Shown piece after piece: positions 54,701-64,000 of a stretch of 64,000 nucleotides of DNA. Within the stretch, counting starts at the first letter, position 1. Each line of letters opens with the position of its first letter. Below the pieces are notes generated by a model. It was not told where the DNA came from. It saw only the letters and a list, made by a program, of their open reading frames with translations, and ran no database searches. The position numbers and the translations under genes were made by a program. The stretch is from Trissonchulus latispiculum (lineage: Eukaryota > Nematoda > Enoplea > Enoplida > Ironidae): assembly GCA_030248195.1 (NCBI GenBank), contig JASAND010018044.1:1-64000 (forward strand). The letters are read 5' to 3'.

Positions 54701-57700
54701 ATTTAGCGATTTTGGATAGTCGCAAACTTCAAAAATTCATTTAAAACTTTTTGAAGGCCTAATTCAAAATTCTAATTCCACAGTGGCACAGTATCTGTTT
54801 AAAGGTTTAAAATGATACCAAATGTTACAGGGTATCTTTTTACCAGTTTCAAGATTTTTTTGGAGCAGAATTATAATCGAAACTTTTTCGATTTCTTAAC
54901 ACTTGCAGACCTCTGCTTTGAGGTGAATTTTCTAAGAACAACAACCATAAGAGATCAGACTTAAATTTTATAAACTCGTTAAAATACCCCACTTGTACAA
55001 TAAAAAATGTGAAAATAAAAAAAATTGGAGATGGACGCAAACATTACCCCAAAGTGGACCCCCCTTTAAGTTCTCATGGCTTTTGGATTTACTACAGCCA
55101 AAATGGTATATATACAAAACTTAGTATTTCCGAACACGTCGAGTGATTTCCTTATACTTCAGGGCTGGTTTAAATCCGAAAAACCAGAAAAGTACAACAG
55201 ATTTATTAAATATCTTGTTTGATAACACTTTCAAAACTTTTGAAATCAACTCTTTGTTGTTTTATGTTTTTCTTCAAATTTATAATAACGTTGGTTTGGC
55301 AAAATTTGGCAATATTCATCCTTTCTGCATCCAGGAGGAAAAATTTAAATATTCTAGGTTGAGTCTAGCTAATAAAATCGTGCAGTCTACATTGGGTATT
55401 AGGTCAAGAAGTAAAGCTTGCCGTTGACACCAGCGGTATCTGGATGCAAGTGAAGAGCCTGTCTAACTTGAAACAAAACTCAAAAGTGACTAACTGTGCT
55501 CCTAGAGATGAGCACAGGCCGGATTTTTTCGGCCCGGCCCGGCCCCTCCAAAATCTTGCTCGGCCCGGCCCGGCCCGCTGTAAAAACTTTTCGGCCCTGT
55601 CTGGCCCGCAAACTAACAAAATTCGGCCCGGCCCGGCCCGCCAAAAAAATTTTCAAAAATTTAACTAACAATATTATTTCAAAGGCTTTAGTGAACGCTG
55701 GAAACGCTAAATTATGCTACGGGCCGGGCCGACGGGCCGAAATGCTCATCTCTATGCTCCGTTACCATCGCGTCCCCACATCGTTTACGTAGATCTTCAT
55801 TGATATTCTTAGGACATGTGGACTCCGTAGGATGCAAATAACGATTTTGCTCCACAGCTCAAAAACCTATGGATTTTTTGACATATTTTGAAACTCTTAT
55901 TTTATTGTGTTTACCATAGGCAATGTGATTTTGATGTGTGGCATCTATTGTTCAATTTTTTGCAGACATATTTCGGGTTTATTGTGACAAAGAGGAAGAC
56001 TGCTCCTTCTGCTACAAGACCAAGGATACCAACAAGAAACCGCCGTTTGATCCTGTAGTCTATGCAGTAACAGACATTTGTCCAATCGATGATAACACTC
56101 CGCTGGTCAGATCTATCAATGTCTGTGGTATATACTGTGGAGTTCGTAAGTGTTCAATTGCATTGAAATTTTGTCTTTTTTCCTAGTATTTGTGCGTATA
56201 CGCAAACAAAAGCAGAAAGCAACATCATGTTTTGCACTGTGCCGGACCATTTTGTCGCAAAACTGTTATAACTGAGTGACCGGAGCAAAACTTTAAAACA
56301 TTCGTTTCTGCGTCCGTACTGCCTTAGTAAAGTTTTTACTTATTTATCTGAATGGTGTCAGATTCCTCATACAGAACGACTGTGCAAAGAAAAAGATGAT
56401 TCATTTACTTTACTATACTATTCTATACTATACTATGTACTATATATATACTATACTATACTATATACGTGTATATATATACTGTATATACTATACTATA
56501 CTATACTATACTATACTATATATATGTCGTATGAAGATTGAAAAATCATGCACTTGCGCAAATGCATGATTATCCCATGCACTTGCTTAAGTGCATGGGT
56601 CGTTTATGCACTTGCGCAAATTCATAAACGTCCCATGCACTTAATCAAATTCATACGACGTTTTATGACTTTGCGCAAATTCATATGCACTTCCTAAAAT
56701 GCATAAAACGCCCTTTGAAATTACTCAAATTCATTGACAATTCATTGTTTTAAAATAAGTATTTTTAGTTTGAATACAAAGAACTGGAACAATAAATATT
56801 AATTTTGTTTTTTGAGAATAGGTCAGAATCCTATCACCTATATTTCAGATAATTTCTATCACCTTTATTTCAACCTTTAAATACAGCTTAACACATATGA
56901 CCCCAACTTATAAACTGAACAAATATAGAAAAGTATCCGTTTACTGTATAAGTGCCAATGAATTTGAGTAATTTCAAAGGGCGTTTTATGAATATGAATA
57001 ATGTGCATATGAATTTGCGCAAATTCATAAAACGTCGTATGAATTTGACTAAGTGCATGGGACGTTTATGAATTTGCGCAAGTGCATAAACGACCCATGC
57101 ACTTAAGCAAGTGCATATGATAATCATGCATTTGCGCAAGTGCATGGTTTTTCAATCTTCATACGACATATATACTACAACACTATACATTGCATCAAAT
57201 ATTATTAGAAAAAGAACGTTTATCTGAGTCTCAGATCACATTTTAAGTATCGATATGACAGTTTGTTTTATTCTAAGCAGCACTTCATCTTTACCATGTC
57301 GTAAATGGTAACCTTTTCCTGTTTTACTGACGTTATGAAACTGTAACCATCATCTTCCATAGGTTTATCCAGCTTGATCTTAATATTGCGTGAAACGATT
57401 TCCTTAATTCGGTACAAAACAACGTTCTTGTCACGTACTATTTGTTTCTGTTCCTTATCACTGTAAATTTGAATTTTGTTTGTATACTTATTACAGCTTG
57501 TGTCCGATCGATAGCCACGGATATTGTCATCATTATTGACAAATCTGGAAGTACTCAACTATATCATAATCAGCAAATTCAGTTTGTGAAAGAATTGTTG
57601 GACAGCATGACCATCTCTGAAGAGCAGGCGCATGTCGCCTTGGTTCGATTCGGCGATTGGGGCGAAATAGTGTCACAGTTTGTGACTGACCGTTCCAAAA

Positions 57701-58741
57701 TTACCACAGCACTGGAAAACATGAGTCCAAACAGTATGCAGGGCACACAAGCTGAAACTGGTCTTGCGAAGGCTGTCGAGCTCTTTGAAGGGAAAGGAAT
57801 AACTTACTTACTATTTCGTTTTTCCTTCGTTTTACAAACTGACCACCCTTTGTCAGACCCGACGTAAACGTGAATGTCAACTTAGCTCACTATTTAATCA
57901 ATTTGACACTGCACCCAACAGCTTCCTTGATCTGAACGTGTTGCCTTTACGGGGCCGTATTCCTAACAATTTTGGAAGAAAGGTTGAAGAGCTTTATTAT
58001 GGAAAGTGACAGAGTGATGGGCTGACCATAAGCGACTTTGCGCTTGCAGATGTGCTGTCAACTCTCAATGTGCATTCATAGTTCCTGTCGCAAGCAGACG
58101 CGCGTAGACGCGCGTATGGAAACGTCTGCATGCGTTCGTGAGCATGAATTCGTTACAACTGATTTTTAAACGGTCAAAACGACATGTTACAATCTGATGC
58201 GTCTACGCACGTCGACGCGCGTCGGCGCGCATCTCAATGCGTTTGAGCTATGAATGCACCTTCAAGCTCGTTAAATCTGTAGCCGTGTAGCCACAACTGC
58301 ACGATGCCAGAAAGTTGCACCTCTGCTGTGTATAGCTGATCGCTTACCGGACATAGTTTTAGCTTGACAAGTTAAAGCTAAAACCATAAACTTGATTTAA
58401 TTGACTGTTTTAGACCAACTGCCCGTTCATACGTATCCCGTTTGGTACTGATAGATACTGATGGACAGTGGTATGATAACGCACAAATGCCCTCACTCAA
58501 GAAATTAAAGGATGTGCTGGGAGTGTATATTGTAGCCGCTGTGGAAATGGCGTCTCCTGATATAAACCATTTGCAGCCACTAGTAACAAGTCCGACGGAT
58601 ATATATTTTTCGGCTAAAAATCTTCAAACGCCGGTTACTGGGGCTCAGCATATTGACATATTAAAGCGCCATTTAAGATTGATTTCAGTCCAAGGATTGC
58701 CTACTCAGGAGTGTGTCAAGCAGGGAAAAGTTAATGAGTAA
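51780..58741 (+). CDS. Secreted von Willebrand A-domain protein (plus-strand paralogue)
   Basis: Inferred exons: 51780-51894, 55966-56145, 57497-57791 and 58414-58741, in phase, about 305 residues. The start gives a signal peptide (MLIIFIAITALSPALVSG). The Cys-rich head follows (YCDKEEDCSFCYKTKD, VCGIYCGV), then a vWA domain with MIDAS DKSGST, AHVALVRFGD, a Thr-containing GTQAETGL segment and VLIDTDGQW, ending QECVKQGKVNE. vWA domains bind protein ligands through a metal ion, so an extracellular adhesion or matrix role is likely. Oddity: at the third exon's expected donor (57792) the sequence is GAAAGG where the paralogue has GTAAGG. If not spliced there, translation runs into the intron and stops at 57867, losing the last third. 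The gene may therefore be damaged. Confidence 0.8.
52275..52351. repeat. Purine-rich GAAA simple repeat
   Basis: Runs of GAAAGAAA, AGAAAG and AATAAAA in the first intron of the plus vWA gene. Confidence 0.7.
52580..55100. repeat. Intronic repeat mosaic in the plus vWA gene
   Basis: It includes two copies of TCACGGATTTCGCTCATTTT (about 52632 and 52946). A block at 53935-54080 matches, in reverse, 35510-35660. C-tracts lie at 54120-54132 and 55060-55067. No gene is supported; the short frames are unrecognised. Confidence 0.5.
55503..55754. mobile_element. GGCCC-bearing hAT-like MITE, best-preserved short form
   Basis: TAGAGATGAGCA at 55503 is matched by TGCTCATCTCTA ending at 55754. The word TGCTCC flanks both sides (55497-55502 and 55755-55760), a remnant target duplication. 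GGCCC runs lie at 55531-55572 and 55624-55642. It lies in the first intron of the plus vWA gene. Confidence 0.78.
56395..56520. repeat. CTATA/TATAC microsatellite
   Basis: Many ACTAT/ATACT pentamers and TATATA runs in the second intron of the plus vWA gene, directly abutting a foldback element. Confidence 0.8.
56521..57173. mobile_element. Foldback element with internal TGCACTTGCGCAA repeats
   Basis: Arms 56521-56737 and 56955-57173 are inverted copies, starting and ending TATATGTCGTATGAAGATTG and complement. Each arm carries several copies of a short word (CATGCACTTGCGCAA, CATTTGCGCAA, TGCACTTAAGCA), themselves partly palindromic. The central 217 bp is AT-rich and non-coding. Confidence 0.85.
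58070..58259. mobile_element. Small foldback element
   Basis: GTGCATTCATAG at 58070 and CTATGAATGCAC ending at 58259 bound about 190 bp. Both halves carry GACGCGCGT words. It lies in the third intron of the plus vWA gene. Confidence 0.75.
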
Positions 58742-58888
58742 TAACAATTGAAAGATTTTATTTAAAACTTACATCACTTGAGTTTATTTGTAGACTGGCA
58801 AAGCTTGACTGATTAAAGTTTAATTGTTTGAAGTTATTAGTTTTTATTGCATGCTAGTATAGTTGCGGGTTAAGCCTAAAACATAGGA

Positions 58889-60990
58889 CCTGCTCTTACG
58901 GCAGCTTGCCGATTTTTGTTCACATACACAGTGCTTGTTTTTTGTTAACGTTCATCAGGTCCGTATTTCTTAATTTCTCGCATCTCCCTATCATGTACTG
59001 TCCTTTATTTGGTGCCAAAACGTCTGCAATTTTTGAAGACTGATAGCTAGCTAGATGGTTTTTTAAGTGGAACAGCTCAAAACTTTCATAGTTTTCAGAA
59101 AATAATCGTAGCATGATTTCATTTAGAAAATTATTAACAATTCGAATATCAAAAACTTAAGTAGCAATTCTTAAAATTTAAAGTACAAATGTTAAAAGTT
59201 GTGATGTTGCTTTTGATTGGACACGTCAGTTAGGCAAAACGGGTTTCTGTAGGACACCGCCACTGAGCATGATGAAACTTGATCCTCGTGTTAGAGGCTC
59301 TAGTCACTGAAACCGTAAGTTCCAATTATCTAATTTTCTGTGCAAAAAAGGGGGGGGGGGCGGAAATTTAGATCCTTTAACCAATCCTTAACAACCTAAA
59401 AAAACATTAATCATCCAACTTGCAAAACATGTTCCTAGCAGAACTATATGGGCGTCAAATCTAGTCCAAAACGCATTGTTGCCTGACTCATAGGCTACAT
59501 TAAATCTAAATAAACTGTTCTACCTGAAAACTGTATACGTACTGTCTACGAAAAAATGTTTCAGTCAAATAGCTAAAACTTGCGACATAACCTATTTTCA
59601 TGCTTCTTTAACAATCTGGAACCAGTCCTGGATTTTTAGGCCAAAAGATAAGAAAGTTTTGGTTTTTGGCCTTAGGCTTTCAGTAGGTAGACCAGATACC
59701 GGATTGGTTGTTATGGCTGGAAAGCGGGTACAAAAATGAGCATTTTTACTTTTTACAACCTTTGAGGTATCTACAGTGGGTTAAGTCAGTATAAAAAAAC
59801 TACTTGATGGTCAAAAAATGGTCATTTTCGAGGAAATCAGTTTTTCAAAATTACTGCCAAACCTTACGATTTTGGTCTATTTATACAATCGATACAGCTT
59901 CCAAAGGCACATTTTATAAATCTATATCTGTCGGACTTTATTGCTTTCAGCTAGAGATTTGGCCGAAAAACCATTTTGGCAAAACTGACTTTATTTTGTT
60001 TTAAACATCGATTTCTCGAAACTACTTGACATGATTCCGGAGATTTTTGGCAGAATGGAAGTTCGTACTATTGCGGAGGGACGTTTTTTTGGTTTTCGCT
60101 AAAACGTACCCAGTTTCGGAGAAAATTTAAATTTTGTGCAATTTTAAAAAATTTAGTGTCCTCGCGCCATTTGCGAATTTTCTCAACCGTTAAGGTGGTG
60201 ATTCCTTTTGGGCACATATTGTTGATTGTCGGTTCAAATCTACAAATTTTGGCCTAAAAATCCAGGACTGGTTCCAGATTGTTAAAGCGCATGAAAATAG
60301 GTTATGTCGCAAGTTTTAGCTATTTGACTGAAACATTTTTTCGTAGACAGTACGTATACAGTTTTCAGGTAGAACAGTTTATTTAGATTTAATGTAGCCT
60401 ATGAGTCGTAAGCAACAATGCGTTTTGGACTATATTTGACGCCCATATAGTTCTGCTAGGAACATGTTTTGCAAGCATTGGATGATTAATGTTTTTTTAG
60501 GTTGTTAAGGATTGGTTAAAGGATCTAAATTTATGCATTTTTACAGAAAATTAGATAATTGGAACTTACGGTTTCAGTGACTAGAGCCTCTAACACGGTG
60601 ATCAAGTTTCATCATGCTCAGTGGCGGTGTCCTACAGAAACCCGTTTTGCCTAACCGACGTGTCCAATCGTAAAAAGCAACATCACAACTTTTAACATTT
60701 GTACTTTAAATTTTAAGAATTGCTACTTAAGTTTTTGTATTCGAATTGTTAATAATTTTCTAAATGAAATCATGCTACGATTATTTTCGAAAACTATGAA
60801 AGTTTTGAGCTGTTCCACTAAAAAACCATCTAGCTAGCTATCAGTCTTCAAAAAGCAGACGTTTTGGCACCAAATAAAGGACAGTACAGATAGGGAGATG
60901 CGAGGAGTAAGAAATACGGACCTGATGAACGTTAACAAAAAATGTAAACTGTGTATATGAACAAAAATCCGGCAAAACTACCGTAAAAAC
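58889..60990. repeat. Inverted repeat, inner pair
   Basis: Arm 58889-59646 recurs inverted at 60247-60990, with scattered differences and a G-tract (59350-59360) present only on the left. The arms end at GGCCAAAA/TTTTGGCC. The 600-bp spacer (59647-60246) is itself found inverted at 63290-63880. No gene is recognised in either arm. Confidence 0.9.
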
Positions 60991-61707
60991 TTGGAATCAT
61001 TTTTAGCTTTTACCTTTAAACTTATGTAAAGATATTCGAATTCTATGGTCATTCTTTAACCTTAAATTATTAGGCTAAAGTAAGACCTTTTCTGACCTAA
61101 AACAATGTCAAACCTGTCAAACTGTTTCCTGGTTTGAAAGTAAGCCAACCAGAAAACACCAGTATGAAAAACGACTTTTATTAAATTGTAAACAAATAAT
61201 TTTTTAAAAAGTCCTTGCAACTTTAATGATTTAAATTTCTTAAGATGGTGGTATCCATTTGTGCAGTGCTTTTGTGGTGATTTTTTAAAACGCTATAACG
61301 TTCGCAATTTTGGGAGCTGGAAAGAGTTTTATACATCATTTAAAAGCTTATAGTCAGTTCATTCACATGAGCTTACAGAACTGGCAAAATTAGCAAAAAA
61401 ATCACCCAAAATGTGCTGACATAACAGACATAACTAAACATTTTTGAACATCGATTTCTCAAAACTGTGGAGTGGCCCAAAAGTTCTTTTGTGCCATAAT
61501 ATGAAGGACATGTGGGCCGAGGGACGTTTTTTGGGTTTCGCTCAGTGTCATTTAAGGTGGTGATTCCTTTTGAAGACATCAACTTTGAACTGTTATTACT
61601 CAACCATTACTTGGAGTTAAAAAGCTATTTCTATATCAAAATGCAGCTTAACGTTTGGTCTCTCTAATGAATACAACGAAACTGACTTTAGTTCTTGGAA
61701 AGTATTT
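60991..61707. other. Repeat-derived, no gene
   Basis: Mostly unassigned. 61515-61580 carries words from the 59647-60246 spacer (GAGGGACGTTTTTT and AAGGTGGTGATTCCTTTTG), so it is a diverged piece of the same repeat family. Confidence 0.5.
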
Positions 61708-62150
61708 TACTGCATTTTCGAAGTAATTTAATTTTCCAGATTTTTTGCAGACAAAAGTAATTTTTTTCGTGAGGCATCGACCTCATCATTCGATTCCAGT
61801 ATCAAATAGCTGGGAACCCTTTTTTAGTTATAGTGAAACCCTGAAACCACTCTTCGTTATAAAGAAATTAGCTAAAATGTATGCGCAGCCTGGATTTTGC
61901 CTACTTTTCCCAACTTTGGCAAGCGACCACTTTAGCTAGAAAGCAGGAATTGGGACAAGTAAAAAGGGTCCCAGGGTATTATAGTGTAAAACATGTCCAG
62001 TAAGTGATAACCATCTAGCTTGTATAGTAAATGCTCCACAATCGCTGGAAAAAAATGTGGTCATGTTTTTGCAAAAACTACATTTTCTATGATAGCAGTG
62101 TACGGGGTAGCAGTAAGAAGATTATAATGTCACGGATAATTGGTTTCGAC
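61708..62150 (+). repeat. Direct repeat, copy 1
   Basis: From TACTGCATTTTCGAAGTAAT to GGATAATTGGTTTCGAC. It is repeated at 62504-62942 with scattered substitutions. No gene. Confidence 0.85.
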
Positions 62151-62503
62151 CACAGGTGGACACGGGGGGGGGGGGAAAGGGGGGAAATTTTCCCCCTCGG
62201 CGAAGTCGCCCACAAGGGGACGCCGAATTGCTCCCACAAGGGGTAAGAAAATTGGCCACAAGGGGAAAGAAAATTGCCCAAAAATAGGTTTTACGACTAA
62301 AATTTTCGAAAATTTTCCGGCTTCGCCGAATTTTTCACTTAAAATTACTATGTTTAGCTGAAAAACGTCCGAAAAACGTGTTTTAGTTAACAAAATTGCT
62401 GTTTTTTGTTAAAAAATGGCCAAAATAGCTTAAGCATCGCATGCAAAAGTACCCCTAAGAAAAATCGCTCTCACAAGGGGTACCCAAATTTTACGGAGAT
62501 CAT
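62151..62503. mobile_element. Insert between direct repeats, G-run and CACAAGGGG words
   Basis: It starts with CACAGGTGGACACGG and a 12-G run, and has CACAAGGGG at about 62211, 62234, 62254 and 62472. An imperfect hairpin CCGGCTTCGCCG is at 62317-62328. The make-up is like the MITE at 1173-1484, but it is not the same element. Confidence 0.5.
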
Positions 62504-62942
62504 TTTACTGCGTTTTCGAAGTAATTTAATTTTCCAGATTTTTTTGCGGACTAAAGTACATGTTTTCGTGAGGCGTCGGCCATATCATTCGATTCCACTA
62601 TCAAATAGCTGGAGACGCGTTTTTAGTTATTATGAAACCGCTCTTCGTTATAAAGAAATTAGCTAAAATGTATGCGCAACTTGAATTTTGCCTACTTTTC
62701 CCAACTTTGGCAAGCGACCCCTTTCGCTAGAAAACAGCAATCGGGGAAACTAAAAAAGGGTCCCTGGGTATTTTTTCTAAAACACATGTCCAGCAAGTGG
62801 CAACCCTCTAGCGTGCATAGTAAATGCTCCACAATGGCTGGACAAAATTTGATCATGTTTTTGCAAAAATTACATTTGCTATGATAGCAGAGTACGGGAT
62901 AGCAGTTAGACGATTATAATGTCATGGATAATCGGTCTCGAC
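62504..62942 (+). repeat. Direct repeat, copy 2
   Basis: From TACTGCGTTTTCGAAGTAAT to GGATAATCGGTCTCGAC, matching 61708-62150. Confidence 0.85.
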
Positions 62943-63289
62943 GAGTCCTTAAAATTGACACCCGTAGTTTAATTTTACGGCTTGCGTAGCTCAAGAAATG
63001 GCGGATTATTCGATTTCTGCAAAAATAACAAGTTTTGAACGCCAAAATAAGAAAACCGACTATATCACACGATAGCGAAAAGCTATAAAGGTGCTTCAAA
63101 AAGCAAAAATGTAGAGGTCAACAAGATCTTTCGAATGGTATAATCATAGCTGTGCAGCGACTGCCTAACTGTCAAAAATCGGCGAAAACTACCCTAAAGA
63201 GAGACGTCGCATTTTCGAAGCGGGATTGCGCGGAGGGTGTTAGAATGCCAAAAGAACCTATTTTGGAAAGTTTCATCAAATTTCATCTT

Positions 63290-64000
63290 GATTTGAACCG
63301 ACAATCAACAATATGTGCCCAAAAGGAATCACCACCTTAACGGTTGAGAAAATTCGCAAAATGCACGGAGACACTAAATTTTTTAAAGTTGCACTAAATT
63401 TTCTCGAAACTGGGTACGTTTTAGCGAAAACCAAAAAAACGTCCCTCCGCAATAGTACGAACTTCCATTCTGCCAAAAATCTCCGGAATCTGTCAAGTAG
63501 TTTTTGAGAAATCGATGTTTAAAACAAAATAACGTCAGTTTTGCCAAAATGGTTTTTCGGCCAAATCTCTAGCTGAAAGCAATAAAGTCCGGCAGATATA
63601 GATTTATAAAATGTGCCTTTGGAAGCTGTATCGATTGAGTATAAATAGACCAAAATCGTAAGGTTTGGCAGTAATTTTGAAAAACTGATTTCCTCGAAAA
63701 TGACCATTTTTTGACCATCAAAGTGGTTCTTTGCTTATACTGACTTAACCACTGTAGATACCTCAAAGGTTGTAAAAGTAAAAATGCTCATTTTTGTACC
63801 CGCTTTCCAGCCATAACAACCAATCCGGTATCTGGTCTACCTACTGAAAGCCTAAGGCCAAAAACCAAAACTTTCTTATCTTTTGGCCTAAAAATCCAGG
63901 ACTGGTTCCAGATTGTTAAAGAGCATGAAAATAGGTTATGTCGCAAGTTTTAGCTATTTGACTGAAACATTTTTTCGTAGACAGTACGTATACAGTTTTC
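63290..64000. repeat. Inverted partner of 58889-60240, cut by window end
   Basis: 63290-63880 is the reverse complement of 59647-60240 (shared GATTTGAACCGACAATCAAC, ACGGTTGAGAAAATTCGCAA and CGTCCCTCCGCAATAGTACG). 63881-64000 continues as the start of the arm found at 60247. The full extent lies right of the window. Confidence 0.9.

Overview
This window is animal (metazoan) nuclear DNA, AT-rich and crowded with repeats. Genes are split by GT-AG introns with AATAAA or ATTAAA signals, and the recognisable genes belong to animal families: a plasmanylethanolamine desaturase (PEDS1/TMEM189), two secreted von Willebrand A-domain proteins and a seven-transmembrane receptor. I cannot name the species. 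Short introns and dense foldback elements would suit a marine or early-branching invertebrate such as a sponge, but that is only a guess.

Layout. 1-8523 is almost entirely one giant inverted repeat (arms about 4.1 kb, spacer about 280 bp) whose left end runs off the window. It stops about 30 bp before a PEDS1 exon. 8555-15427 (+) holds the last five PEDS1 coding exons. Its 4.8 kb third visible intron contains a stack of nested DNA-transposon insertions, several with matching 8-bp target duplications. 16072-18624 is another hAT-like non-autonomous element.

20550-29297 is a compact virus-like gene cluster. It holds a 1292-aa family B DNA polymerase with N-terminal C2H2 zinc fingers and an embedded endonuclease VII-type HNH region (-), a tandem PC4-like single-stranded-DNA-binding protein with a Gly-rich and basic tail (+), a small two-exon gene (-), and a protein built of 44-residue repeats with a polyQ tract (-). 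Three of these have a TATA box 60-75 bp before the ATG and a poly(A) signal near the stop where one was found. No integrase, packaging ATPase or capsid gene was recognised, so this is either an unusual Polinton/adintovirus-related element or a remnant. An intronless rhodopsin-like GPCR (30291-31391, +) lies directly beside it and could be host or cargo.

33160-34914 (-) and 51780-58741 (+) are two paralogous vWA genes in head-to-head orientation, separated by about 17 kb of repeats: tRNA-derived SINE-like units, a PIF/Harbinger-like element with TTA target duplications, foldback palindromes, and a MITE present in long and internally deleted forms. The (+) copy seems to have lost one splice donor (GT to GA). 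58889-64000 is a second large set of inverted and direct repeats that runs off the right edge.

How the parts fit: the host genes are ordinary single loci. The polymerase and PC4-like protein would suit a replication module of a self-replicating DNA element. Most of the remaining sequence is non-autonomous DNA-transposon material. Exon boundaries are by eye, from splice signals, reading phase and comparison of the two vWA paralogues.
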